Assembly (NCBI GenBank): GCA_020072585.1
Contig: JAIQGL010000025.1
Span: 38,535-102,534, forward strand
Source of the DNA: Terriglobia bacterium
GTDB lineage: Bacteria > Acidobacteriota > Terriglobia > Terriglobales > Acidobacteriaceae
Length of the DNA stretch: 64,000 nucleotides
Direction: 5' to 3'
Shown piece after piece: positions 17,098-25,018 of the stretch. The position numbers and the translations under genes were made by a program. The notes under the pieces were generated by a model, which did no database searches, was not told the origin of the DNA, and saw only the letters and a program-made list of their open reading frames with translations. Every line of letters begins with the position of its first letter. The stretch's first letter is position 1.

Positions 17098-17805
17098 TTG
17101 TCATTTTCCAGACGGATGTTTCTGCGTCATGGTGTTTTCGCGGCGGCTGCGGCTTGCGCCAGTAGTCCTTTGCTCGCATTGGGTAATCGGCGACCCATTG
17201 GGGGCAATGAAGAAGCAGGGCCTTTGCAAAAAAGCCCTTCGTCCAAATCAGGTAACTGGCAGGACCACGCTTCGGCGCTGGATAACCTGGACCGCACAGC
17301 TTTCGCCGGCGCCGTGGGCACAAATTTTAAGGTCTTTCTCTCTGCGGATAATTCGTCACCAGTGTGGGTAACATTGCTTGCCGTTCAGGACCTGCCAAAG
17401 ATCACGCCTGCCAACGTGGCCAGCTTCGCGGTCATGAACAAGGCATCTTCTTTCACGCCCACCAGCAGCGGATTTGTATTGGTGTTTGCCGGCTCGTCCG
17501 CGCTGCCGCAGTCGACGAATCTTTTTGAACATGACGCCCTGGGCCGCTTTGCCCTGTTTACCGTTCCGGAAGGAAATGGGCAGCAGCTTTACACTGCGGT
17601 AGTGAACCGTCTGGATGGAGCGCATGTCGTCGCGGTACCCTTCGCCACAGTCAAGGCTGCGCAACAGAACCAGCCTTCTGGCGCAAACAGCACTGGAAAC
17701 ATCGGGAAAATCAGGCCTTCTTCTCCCACTTCATTAACAGATGAAACCCTTTCTCCTGGTCTTTCTGGAAGCCAAGGCGCTCGAAGAGGCGCAACGAGGG
17801 ATTGA
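17098..17805 (+). CDS. Tat-exported DUF6916-like protein
   Basis: 235 residues. The start is a TTG with a strong Shine-Dalgarno (GGAGG, 6 bases away); only this start includes the full twin-arginine motif SRRMFL followed by an Ala-rich hydrophobic core. The mature domain (about 65-195) shares a clear pattern with the product of 18190-18537: T-x-F-K-V, F-x-L-x-F-x-G, LPQS, EHDxLGxF and a final Y-x-x-V. I recognise this as the DUF6916 type. The last 35 or so residues look like read-through: they overlap the convergent GNAT gene by 95 bases. Likely folded in the cytosol and exported; function unknown. Confidence 0.82.
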   Translation: MSFSRRMFLRHGVFAAAAACASSPLLALGNRRPIGGNEEAGPLQKSPSSKSGNWQDHASALDNLDRTAFAGAVGTNFKVFLSADNSSPVWVTLLAVQDLPKITPANVASFAVMNKASSFTPTSSGFVLVFAGSSALPQSTNLFEHDALGRFALFTVPEGNGQQLYTAVVNRLDGAHVVAVPFATVKAAQQNQPSGANSTGNIGKIRPSSPTSLTDETLSPGLSGSQGARRGATRD

Positions 17806-18193
17806 AGTTTTCCACATAGATTGTAACCGGCTTCCCAATCTCGCCCGCCTCACGGAGAAGCCGGCGCAACAGCAATGAGCCAGTGCCCCGGCTGCGATGC
17901 TGTGGCAGAACGGTGATATCCAGAATATGCAGCGCGTCTGCGCTGCGGTCCATATAGATCCGGCCCACGGGAGTTTGGTCCACGTAAATAACGTCGTGGC
18001 TGGCGCTGGGGAATTCCGCTGCATAGTGCTGCTTCTGCGCCACGTATTGCATCCTGACAAAAGCCTCTTTCTGTTCCGGGCCCCACGGGACCTGCGCCAG
18101 TTCCTGCATCCGCGTGGCGGCGTAGACAGACAAGATGAAGTTATCGTCGGCTTCAGTGACCGCACGCAGGGAGATCTGCTCCTCGCGGGTCAT
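17711..18193 (-). CDS. GNAT-family N-acetyltransferase
   Basis: 160 residues with the GNAT core: a beta strand HILDITVLPQHRSRGTGSLLLRRLL contains the acetyl-CoA-binding Q/R-x-x-G-x-G/A loop (HRSRGTG), followed by VTIYVENFNPSLRLFERLGFQ. It starts within the stop of the DUF6916-like gene (ATGA overlap), so the two are coupled, and its 3' end overlaps the convergent Tat gene by 95 bases. Substrate unknown; the coupling suggests a protein or cell-surface substrate of this locus (inference). Confidence 0.9.
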   Translation of the reverse strand: MTREEQISLRAVTEADDNFILSVYAATRMQELAQVPWGPEQKEAFVRMQYVAQKQHYAAEFPSASHDVIYVDQTPVGRIYMDRSADALHILDITVLPQHRSRGTGSLLLRRLLREAGEIGKPVTIYVENFNPSLRLFERLGFQKDQEKGFHLLMKWEKKA

Positions 18194-18537
18194 GCTTTGC
18201 TGTCCGCGGGCGCGGACTTGCGGAAGCGATGAAACACTGATTCGTAGAGGATTCCCTGCGGCTCTGCGCCTATCGCGGTAAGAAAGATCTCAAAACTTCC
18301 CAGCTTGTCGTGCTCCAGCCGATGAATACTCTGGGGCAGGCGAGGCGCGGATGGCCCGCGGAAATGGAGCAAAAAAAGCTCGATCTGGGGCGATGTGTCG
18401 CCGTGCTTGACCTCAATCAGTTCAAGCGTCATGGGTTCAAGTATCAAGGGCTCCGCGCTGCCTGGCTTGACCTTGAATTGGGTGTGCAACTGCTCAGAGA
18501 AAACCTGGGCGTTGAGCTTGTCCAGAGGAGTCAACAT
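18190..18537 (-). CDS. cytosolic DUF6916-like protein
   Basis: 115 residues, no signal peptide. It has the same pattern as the Tat-exported protein at 17098: TQFKV, VKHG, FLLHFRGPSAPRLPQS, LEHDKLGSFEIFL, YESVF. So the locus holds an intracellular and an exported version of one domain. It is translationally coupled to the downstream GNAT gene. Function unknown. In my recollection this family tends to lie near tail-collar proteins, which fits the position 2-10 kb from three of them. Confidence 0.82.
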   Translation of the reverse strand: MLTPLDKLNAQVFSEQLHTQFKVKPGSAEPLILEPMTLELIEVKHGDTSPQIELFLLHFRGPSAPRLPQSIHRLEHDKLGSFEIFLTAIGAEPQGILYESVFHRFRKSAPADSKA

Positions 18538-18601
18538 GGAAGCGACAGACTATGCAACCACGTCTGTCGCTGTCAATACCCCCGCACCCGCCTTGTCCTG
18601 C

Positions 18602-19087
18602 CTATTGCTTGCGCGTGAGATGAAACACGCCGTGTTCATTGTCTTTTCCATTCTTATTGAAGAACCACTCCTCTGTGAAATGGTCTTTGTCCTGGATCGT
18701 CAGCACCATCTTGCGCATGTGCCCATCAGAAGGGCTGGCGAGGTTGGTGGCATCGAGAAAATTGAAGGTAAAGGTCTTGCCGTCATCCGACACCTGGGCC
18801 TGCATGCGCGGCTGGTTCTGCGCGGCACAATAGTGCGTCATCATCACGCGGTCCTTGTCCAGGTGATACATCGTGACCATGCTTTCGTGTTCCATGCTCT
18901 CCATCAGCACGGAGCCGCCTGAAACCACCTTCAGGGTGATAGTCTGCGGCGGCATATTTTCAGCCTTGAGTTGCCACTCTCCGGCAAGGCTGGTAAGCGA
19001 TGTAAAGGCGGCAGGCGCGCCGGGAGCAGCGCACCACGCTGGCGCCGCGATGACAAGAATTGCCACAAGCAGGGATCGAACCTTCAT
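18602..19087 (-). CDS. secreted lipocalin-like/DUF1579-like protein
   Basis: 161 residues with a signal peptide (MKVRSLLVAILVIAAPAWCA). The mature part reads as an eight-strand barrel type: SLAGEWQLKAENMP, GGSVLMESMEHESMVTMYHLD, VMMTHYCAAQNQPRM, DHFTEEWFFNKNGK. The GEW start and MTHYC motif resemble small acidobacterial secreted proteins and DUF1579/lipocalin-like barrels. Ligand unknown. Separate transcription unit. Confidence 0.75.
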   Translation of the reverse strand: MKVRSLLVAILVIAAPAWCAAPGAPAAFTSLTSLAGEWQLKAENMPPQTITLKVVSGGSVLMESMEHESMVTMYHLDKDRVMMTHYCAAQNQPRMQAQVSDDGKTFTFNFLDATNLASPSDGHMRKMVLTIQDKDHFTEEWFFNKNGKDNEHGVFHLTRKQ

Positions 19088-19191
19088 TTTGTTCCTCCTG
19101 GCGCAGGACTGCGCCTGGTTAAAATATTTCTACCACTATTGGATTACCCGTTTCCCCGAAATCCTTTAACGATGCGCTACGAATCGGCACT

Positions 19192-20745
19192 CTAAGGTTT
19201 CTCTGCGCCTTGCGGCCCGTCCTCAGCCTGTTCCTGCTGCTTGCGCAAGAGCGGAAAAAGGATCACGTCACGAATGGAGCGTGAATCGGTCAGCAACATC
19301 GTAAGCCGGTCAATGCCGATGCCTTCACCGCCGGTTGGCGGCAGCCCGTAGGAAAGCGCGCGGATATAATCCTCATCCATCGCGTGGGCTTCTTCGTCAC
19401 CGCGCTCTTTTTCCTTGAGCTGCTGTTCAAAGCGGCGGCGCTGCTCTTCCGGATCATTGAGTTCGCTGAAGGCGTTGCCGATCTCCAGACCGCCCGCAAA
19501 AACCTCAAAGCGCTCCACCCAGTCAGGTTCATCGCGCTTGTTCTTGGATAAAGGCGAGATCGCCACCGGAAAGTCATACAGGATCGTCGGCTGAATCAGA
19601 TGGTGCTCCGCCACGGCCTCAAACATTGCGGCAATCGTCTTGCCTGCCGGCTCTTTAGGATCGTAAGGCATGTGCGGCGTGTGGCTGGCATTGAGCCGCG
19701 CCACCAGCTTGCCCACGGATTCATGCGTGGCGAAATCTGCAATCTCCGGTTTGGGCGCGGCAGCTTCCGGCCAGTATTTGATAATGGCTTCGCGCATGGA
19801 AAGGCGCTGCCAATCGGCAAAATCAAATTCTTTGCCATCAAAACTGGCCTTGGTGGTGCCGTTCACGTCACGCGCCGCCTGCGCCAGCATGTCTTGCGTG
19901 AGCTGCATCATGTCGTGATAGTCAGCATAGGCCTGATAGAACTCAAGCATGGTAAATTCGGGGTTGTGCTGGGTGGAGATGCCCTCATTGCGAAAGTTGC
20001 GGTTGATTTCGTAAACGCGCTCCAGTCCGCCCACCACCAGCCTCTTCAGGTAAAGTTCAGGCGCGATGCGCAGATAAAGGTCGATATCGAGCGTATTGTG
20101 GTGCGTAACAAACGGACGCGCCGTGGCGCCGCCGGCGATGGGCTGCATCATGGGCGTTTCCACTTCAATGTAACCGCGAGCGTCCAGGAACCGCCGGATT
20201 GACTGTACCACCTTGCTGCGCTTGACAAAGACTTCGCGCACATCCTGGTTCATGACCAGATCGACGTAACGCTGCCGGTAGCGCAGCTCCACGTCACTCA
20301 AGCCATGAAATTTTTCCGGCAACGGCAGGTAGTCCTTGGCCAGGAAGGTGATCTCTTCCACGTGGATCGTCAATTCACCGGTGCGCGTGCGGAAAAGATA
20401 GCCGCCCACGCCGATGTGGTCGCCCAGGTCAAGAAGCTTGTAGAGCGCAAAACCTTTTTCCCCGACGAAGTCCAGCTTCACATAGATTTGCAGCCGCTGG
20501 CCGCCCTGCTGCAAATGCGCAAACCCGGCCTTGCCCTGGAGACGGATCGAGATGATGCGTCCGGCGATTTTTACATTGACGCGGCCTTTTTCCAGTTCTT
20601 CGGCGGTATTGTGGCCAAACTCGGCCAGAATCTGCGGTACGGTGTGGGTAAAAGCAAACTTGTGCGGATAGGCCTCCTGGCCCAGGGCTTCAATCTCGCG
20701 CAGCTTCTGCTGGCGCAACTGGTAAATGCTCTCTTCAAAAGACAC
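19192..20745 (-). CDS. lysS: lysyl-tRNA synthetase, class II
   Basis: 517 residues, normal length. It has an N-terminal OB fold ([22 protein letters not shown] in pieces), motif 1 around [21 protein letters not shown], motif 2 [20 protein letters not shown] and motif 3 [21 protein letters not shown], then a short Glu/Gln/Gly tail. It attaches lysine to tRNA-Lys in the cytosol. Start is GTG with a GAGG about 11 bases upstream. It is monocistronic and divergent from mscL. Confidence 0.97.
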   Translation of the reverse strand: MSFEESIYQLRQQKLREIEALGQEAYPHKFAFTHTVPQILAEFGHNTAEELEKGRVNVKIAGRIISIRLQGKAGFAHLQQGGQRLQIYVKLDFVGEKGFALYKLLDLGDHIGVGGYLFRTRTGELTIHVEEITFLAKDYLPLPEKFHGLSDVELRYRQRYVDLVMNQDVREVFVKRSKVVQSIRRFLDARGYIEVETPMMQPIAGGATARPFVTHHNTLDIDLYLRIAPELYLKRLVVGGLERVYEINRNFRNEGISTQHNPEFTMLEFYQAYADYHDMMQLTQDMLAQAARDVNGTTKASFDGKEFDFADWQRLSMREAIIKYWPEAAAPKPEIADFATHESVGKLVARLNASHTPHMPYDPKEPAGKTIAAMFEAVAEHHLIQPTILYDFPVAISPLSKNKRDEPDWVERFEVFAGGLEIGNAFSELNDPEEQRRRFEQQLKEKERGDEEAHAMDEDYIRALSYGLPPTGGEGIGIDRLTMLLTDSRSIRDVILFPLLRKQQEQAEDGPQGAEKP

Positions 20746-20777
20746 TGTGTCGCTGACCTCGTGGGTGTAAACGGTCG

Positions 20778-20783
20778 ATTATA
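20778..20783 (-). promoter_or_regulatory. -10 box of lysS
   Basis: Perfect TATAAT on the minus strand, 33 bases upstream of the GTG start. The -35 region is poor, so the call rests on the -10 and its position. Confidence 0.45.
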
Positions 20784-20873
20784 AATGACGCGGAGCAGCC
20801 TCCCGGCATCAGAACTGAATGGAGGAATGCAGGGAATTTTCTTGTATCATCGCCGACAGTATAGGAGGACAAA

Positions 20874-21302
20874 ATGTTAAAAGGTTTTAAGCAGTTCATC
20901 CTGCGGGGCAACGTGCTGGACCTGGCCGTGGCCGTTGTAATTGGCGCAGCCTTCGGCGCGGTTGTCACATCATTTGTGACCAATATCCTTACGCCGTTGA
21001 TCGCCGCTATTGTTGGCAAGCCTGACTTTTCCGCCTTTAACTTCACTATCAACGGAGCGGTGATTTCCTACGGCGTCTTCCTGAATGCCTTGATCTCATT
21101 TCTTCTGGTAGCGGCGGCCGTCTATTTCTTTATGGTCGCGCCGATGAATGCCTGGAAAGCGCGGGCCGCCCGCAATGTCATTCCCGCTGATCCCACAAGC
21201 AAAAAATGCCCGGAGTGCCTCAGCGAAATACCCATCGCCGCGCGCCGCTGCGCGTTTTGCGCAAGCGTAGTATCCACGACTTCAGCCCCGGGCAACGCTT
21301 AG
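20874..21302 (+). CDS. mscL: large-conductance mechanosensitive channel with zinc-ribbon tail
   Basis: 142 residues. The N-terminal MscL pore protein is typical: KGFKQFILRGNVLDLAVAVV (TM1), the periplasmic loop, and FLNALISFLLVAAAVYFFMV (TM2). Instead of the usual amphipathic C-terminal bundle helix there is a cytoplasmic CxxC...CxxC zinc ribbon (KKCPECLSEIPIAARRCAFC). MscL opens under membrane tension to release solutes during osmotic downshock. The strong Shine-Dalgarno AGGAGG lies 5-6 bases before the ATG. Confidence 0.95.
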   Translation: MLKGFKQFILRGNVLDLAVAVVIGAAFGAVVTSFVTNILTPLIAAIVGKPDFSAFNFTINGAVISYGVFLNALISFLLVAAAVYFFMVAPMNAWKARAARNVIPADPTSKKCPECLSEIPIAARRCAFCASVVSTTSAPGNA

Positions 21303-21581
21303 GGCTTTCACCACTGAAGACATGAGAGATTACATAGAAGAGGAGTAACGCCGCGAAATCGTCCAAGGTAACCGCTCTAGTAGGATTGGCTCCGTAGCAA
21401 CTTAGCCGAAGGCCCAGCGTTGTTCTTTCTTCATCAAGTCCTCTGTTGTGAGGTTTCTTCACAATTCCCTCATGGCTGAAAATAGCCACCCGCGCTGGTT
21501 GAAATTCACCGGTAATCACGGTTGGGCGGCTTGCCTCGCATTGCAACTGCTTGAAAATACAGTTGTTATCTCTCCCGCCCA
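21303..21581. other. intergenic region without a recognisable gene
   Basis: About 280 bases between mscL and the sigma-54 promoter. I see no convincing gene; small open frames lack ribosome sites and family resemblance. Confidence 0.5.
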
Positions 21582-21599
21582 CTGGCATGAGGGTTGCTT
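21582..21599 (+). promoter_or_regulatory. sigma-54 (RpoN) promoter
   Basis: CTGGCATGAGGGTTGCTT matches the -24/-12 consensus YTGGCACG-N4-TTGCW at all but one core base (CATG for CACG), with the correct 10 bases between GG and GC. Transcription would start near 21609, giving a leader of about 18 bases to the PEGA gene. Confidence 0.7.
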
Positions 21600-21626
21600 A
21601 ACCTTAACCCCGAGGGATCAATCTCT

Positions 21627-22301
21627 ATGCTCAAGCGTTCGCTGGTAGTCTGTCTGCTATTTGTAGTTTGCCTGCCTGCATTGGCCAAGCCCAAGAAAAA
21701 GATGTATGCCAATGGAGCCACCGATTTATTTACCGCTGCACTGCGCACGGCGCGTGAGCGCCACGTCGTCACTTACGTCGACGAACAAATGCTCATGTTC
21801 ACCTTCCAGACCGGACACTCTTTCTTTTCCAAGGGATTTGTCGCTAATGCCTCCATTGAACCGCAGGATGACAACCGCGCCACGTTGATCATCAACGTGC
21901 AAACCAAAGACGGTGAAGTCGCATGGGGCGCGGGTGACCGCATGGCCGACAAGTTTTTTGACCAGGTAAAAGAAGAGCTGGCCGGACAAGTCAAACAGAA
22001 GTCTGCCATTAAGGCCGACCAGGCCAACATACCTGTGGCGCCACCAAAAGCGGTTCCACCGGAACCTTCCCTGACATCTCCAGCCAGATCGGGCGTTGGC
22101 ACGGTGATTCTGTCAGCCACGCCGGAGAATGCTGAAGTCGCCGTGGACGGCAATTTTGTTGGCAATGCTCCGGTCAATCTGAAGCTGACGCAGGGCAAGC
22201 ACACGATTGTGGTAACGGCCCGTGGATATCAGGGCTTGACGCGTGAGATCACGATCATGCCTGACTCCGAAGTGCGGCTGACCGCACAACTGGAACGATA
22301 A
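21627..22301 (+). CDS. secreted PEGA-domain protein
   Basis: About 224 residues. Signal peptide MLKRSLVVCLLFVVCLPALA. A first domain (about 30-130) has ATDLFTAALRTARERHVVTYV and FDQVKEELAGQV. A Pro-rich linker leads to a C-terminal PEGA domain (VGTVILSATPENAEVAVDGN, then GNAPVNLKLTQGKHTIVVTA), a beta-sandwich found in cell-surface proteins. Start at 21627 rather than 21594: the latter lies inside the sigma-54 promoter. GAGGG lies 9-10 bases upstream of 21627. Probably expressed under control of a sigma-54 activator encoded elsewhere. Confidence 0.85.
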   Translation: MLKRSLVVCLLFVVCLPALAKPKKKMYANGATDLFTAALRTARERHVVTYVDEQMLMFTFQTGHSFFSKGFVANASIEPQDDNRATLIINVQTKDGEVAWGAGDRMADKFFDQVKEELAGQVKQKSAIKADQANIPVAPPKAVPPEPSLTSPARSGVGTVILSATPENAEVAVDGNFVGNAPVNLKLTQGKHTIVVTARGYQGLTREITIMPDSEVRLTAQLER

Positions 22302-22363
22302 CCCATAACCAATGAACCATTCACCTGTGAACGGCGCGGTGGACCGATGACCGCCGCTTTCGT

Positions 22364-23203
22364 TTAGCGATCAAGATGGAAATTCACAAAGATGGTTGTC
22401 TCCACCTCAACCGGCACTCCACTCAGCATGTAAGGCCGGTAATGCCATTGGCGCACGGCATCGATTGCGGCGCTCACGAGAAAAGGATGTCCTTCCACGA
22501 GTTGAAGGTTGGCAATGCTTCCATTCGTGGCGATAACCGCCCGCAACTGTACCGTGCCCTGGACCCGCGATCTCCGGGCGATGATTGGATAGACAGGCTC
22601 AACTCTGTTTTCAAGCAGCCCTAAAGAGACGCCCTGCGAAACTTTGAGTCTTTTGGGGATCTCAGAAGCAACTGGCGCCGGTCCATGATTGGTCGCGGCG
22701 ATAAGACTTCCAATCACGCCTCCAGTCTGGCCGCCGGGAACTCCGCCCACCACGCCTCCCGCAACACCCATCGCCGGAGGTGGAGCTTCTTCCTCCTTAA
22801 TCATCTGCACTTTTTTGGGGATCTTGCTGGGCGTGAGCAATTGACCATTGATGATCTGGCTCACCCTCTCCATGGCCTTCACCGGAGCAGCCGGTGGTGG
22901 CGGTGGAGGCGGCGGTGGAGGAGCTACCAGAAATGTGGTTAATTGCTGCGTTGGCAGCACGTCAGTAAACCACAACGGCAAAAGAATAAGGACAAGGACA
23001 ATGGTTGACTGAATGATCACGGAGACCAATGCGGTGCCTCTCCTGCGTCTCCGGTCAAGGCCAGAGGGCTCCAGAAAGCTGTCTGAAAATAGCTGACGAT
23101 GAGGAGTGTAAGTAGAAACAGCTGGCACGAGCGCAAGGGACGCGCTCCCGGGTTGCAGGGCTTCTTTCTTATCTTTCTTATTAAGGACGGCGGTCGCATT
23201 CAT
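22364..23203 (-). CDS. TonB-family energy transducer
   Basis: About 279 residues. One membrane helix (VSVIIQSTIVLVLILLPLWF, about 60-80) is followed by a run of ten prolines, a Gly-rich linker with repeated GGVVGGVPGG, and a C-terminal TonB domain (EPVYPIIARRSRVQGTVQLR, then AAIDAVRQWHYRPYMLSGVP). It would couple the inner-membrane ExbB/ExbD motor to outer-membrane transporters. An ExbD/TolR protein is encoded at 39467 but no ExbB is in the window. The chosen start (23203) has GGGGG about 7 bases upstream; an in-frame start lies 33 bases further up. Confidence 0.9.
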   Translation of the reverse strand: MNATAVLNKKDKKEALQPGSASLALVPAVSTYTPHRQLFSDSFLEPSGLDRRRRRGTALVSVIIQSTIVLVLILLPLWFTDVLPTQQLTTFLVAPPPPPPPPPPAAPVKAMERVSQIINGQLLTPSKIPKKVQMIKEEEAPPPAMGVAGGVVGGVPGGQTGGVIGSLIAATNHGPAPVASEIPKRLKVSQGVSLGLLENRVEPVYPIIARRSRVQGTVQLRAVIATNGSIANLQLVEGHPFLVSAAIDAVRQWHYRPYMLSGVPVEVETTIFVNFHLDR

Positions 23204-23412
23204 GATGGATAACCCCCTGCCATCAGTTCGAATCAAAATTTTCTTCTCTTAGGCCGCAGCATGGCTGTGATCACGGTCACGCTCGATGGGTGATTTGGAG
23301 AGATTTCGCCTTGCGGTCAACCTGACCGCAGCCGCCTTCCCTGCCTATTCAGCGGTTACGAATGTAGGCCATCACGGGCTGAGGTCTCGATTCCATGCCG
23401 GCACCCCATGCC

Positions 23413-23441
23413 TTGACAGCGCCAGAAGGTACTTCTAATGT
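23413..23441 (+). promoter_or_regulatory. sigma-70 promoter
   Basis: TTGACA (23413-23418), 17 bases, TAATGT (23436-23441). It lies 40 bases upstream of the secreted protein gene that starts at 23481. Confidence 0.75.
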
Positions 23442-23480
23442 GGAGGGTTTTAACCACGGAAGAAAACTTGGAGAAGACTT

Positions 23481-23957
23481 ATGAAGAAAAGATTGGCCCT
23501 GGTAGTTGTGTTGCTGGCCGGCTCAATGGCATTTGCGCAGGCGAAAAAAGCGGCCCCCGCAGATCCATGGGTGGGCGACTGGAAGCTGGATGTAAGCAAA
23601 TCAAAATTTCACAATCCCGGCCCCAGGGAAGAAACATTGACTGTGGCCGCCGCGAACAATGATGCGGTGAAGTATTCCATGAAAGGCACGGATCCGGCCG
23701 GGGCGGCCTACACGGAGGCATATGAAGGCAAGCCCGACGGCAAACCATATCCGCTAACGCGCAATGGCCAGGAAGTAGCAAAGATCAGCTATCATCGCAA
23801 CACTGATCACAACTCCACCGGAAATGCAACCGTGGTGGATGGCTCAACCTTCACGGAAAACGTCACGCTTTCCGCTGACGGCAAAACAATCACCGTCAAG
23901 CAACATCACAAGACAAAAGATAGCGAATACGACGACATTATTGTCTTCACCAAGTAA
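23481..23957 (+). CDS. secreted protein, acidobacterial lipocalin-like type
   Basis: 158 residues with a signal peptide (MKKRLALVVVLLAGSMAFAQ). The mature part starts DPWVGDWKLDVSKSKF and continues with GPREETLTV, KYSMKGTDPAG, GKPYPLTRNGQEVAKISY and GKTITVKQHHKTKDSEYDDI. This pattern (W-x-G-x-W-x-L-x-x-x-x-S-K-F) is one I associate with a common family of small secreted acidobacterial proteins of unknown function. It has its own promoter and terminator. Confidence 0.82.
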   Translation: MKKRLALVVVLLAGSMAFAQAKKAAPADPWVGDWKLDVSKSKFHNPGPREETLTVAAANNDAVKYSMKGTDPAGAAYTEAYEGKPDGKPYPLTRNGQEVAKISYHRNTDHNSTGNATVVDGSTFTENVTLSADGKTITVKQHHKTKDSEYDDIIVFTK

Positions 23958-23983
23958 CAGATGTCTGTTGCTTTTGAGCTTGG

Positions 23984-24018
23984 TCGGCGCGGCACCTGAA
24001 GCTGCGCCGATTCTTTTT
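23984..24018 (+). terminator. Rho-independent terminator
   Basis: Arms TCGGCGCGGC (23984-23993) and GCTGCGCCGA (24001-24010), one mismatch in ten pairs, 7-base loop, followed by TTCTTTTT. Lies 27 bases after the stop of the secreted protein gene. Confidence 0.85.
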
Positions 24019-24059
24019 GGGCGGCGGACGCAATGTCCTCTGAATCGCCGGCCCAGCGG

Positions 24060-24572
24060 TCAGAGGTATTTTTCTCGCAGCACTGCGGCATGGTGGGCCA
24101 CGTGTCCGGCAACGATGTAAGCGCACGCTCTCACGGTGAAGGGATTCCCGCTGGCTTTGCCCGTACGCATCCAGGCATCTTCCGGCATGTTGCGGAAAAA
24201 GGAGATTGTCGCCAGACGAATCTCGCGGAACTCTTCCACATGGCCTGCCCAGGAAAACTCGTCAGCCTTGCCAGCGTTGGCGGCGACGTCCTGCTCAAAG
24301 CTCGGCAACTCGCTGTTGTGTTCGCGCGCGAACCACAAGGCGCGAAAAAGGAAGACGCGTTCCGCGTCATTTACATGGTTCCACATCTCGCGGATAGTCC
24401 ATTTGTCCGGCGCGTAACGGTGCATGGATTTCTCTTCTGACACGCGGTGCAGAAGCGGAAGCGTTTCGTCCAACTGGTTCTGCAGGGCATGAACAATATC
24501 GTCGCCAGAAACGCGGTTGATGTATCCAAAATAATAGGGAGCAGCTTCGTTTGATTCAGGGCGGCCGATCAT
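24060..24572 (-). CDS. DinB-family protein
   Basis: About 170 residues from ATG 24572 (MIGRPESNEAAPYYFGYINRV); longer in-frame reading to 24701 lacks support. The four-helix DinB fold is visible: LVxAL-type helix, ADKW-like PDKWTIREMWNHVNDAERVF with the conserved His, and the C-terminal AYIVAGHVAHHAAVLREKYL with the His pair. DinB-like proteins bind a divalent metal and include thiol-dependent transferases; the substrate here is unknown. Divergent from the GNAT gene at 24677. Confidence 0.9.
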   Translation of the reverse strand: MIGRPESNEAAPYYFGYINRVSGDDIVHALQNQLDETLPLLHRVSEEKSMHRYAPDKWTIREMWNHVNDAERVFLFRALWFAREHNSELPSFEQDVAANAGKADEFSWAGHVEEFREIRLATISFFRNMPEDAWMRTGKASGNPFTVRACAYIVAGHVAHHAAVLREKYL

Positions 24573-24676
24573 AAGAATAATTTTAGCAGTTCGCGACGAG
24601 CAGCTTGCTGAACGCGGCACTGCGCCAAGGCTTAGCCCAGTTGCGTGCTCTGCCTGCAATCCGGGAAAATAACGGC

Positions 24677-24961
24677 ATGTTTGGCCGGAACAAACCAACA
24701 CCGCAGCCCGTGACCAATGGACGGCTTGAGATTGAGCGCGATGGCCATGTCGCCTATCTTGAGTACACTCTGGCCGGCAAGGTGTTGCAGCTTATTCATA
24801 GCGAGGTTCCGGAAGCCCTGCGCGGCAAGGGCCTGGGGTCTGAGTTGGCGCATGCTGCGCTGGAGTGGGCCCGCGAACAGGGACTGAAAGTGGATGTAAT
24901 CTGCCCTTCGGTCACAGCCTACCTGGAAAAGCACCCGGAGTATGCCGATCTGGTGATGTGA
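24677..24961 (+). CDS. small GNAT-like acetyltransferase (YjdJ type)
   Basis: About 94 residues. It has GRLEIERDGHVAYLEY, then IHSEVPEALRGKGLGSELAHAALEWAREQGLKV with the acetyl-CoA loop RGKGLGS, and ends CPSVTAYLEKHPEYADLV. These are signatures of the short COG2388 (YjdJ/Gtn) family, which lacks the N-terminal half of normal GNAT proteins. I use the ATG at 24677; open reading extends to 24605. Substrate unknown. Confidence 0.88.
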   Translation: MFGRNKPTPQPVTNGRLEIERDGHVAYLEYTLAGKVLQLIHSEVPEALRGKGLGSELAHAALEWAREQGLKVDVICPSVTAYLEKHPEYADLVM

Positions 24962-25018
24962 TGGAAATCCGCCGGCAGAGGACGGGACAGTTTTGCATTT
25001 CACTCTGAGACCGGTCCG

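Noticed and set aside
5306..18537. Whole region as a prophage or a contractile injection system
   Set aside because: Only collar-domain proteins are phage-like. No tube, sheath, baseplate, terminase, capsid, integrase or lysis gene, no att-like repeats seen.
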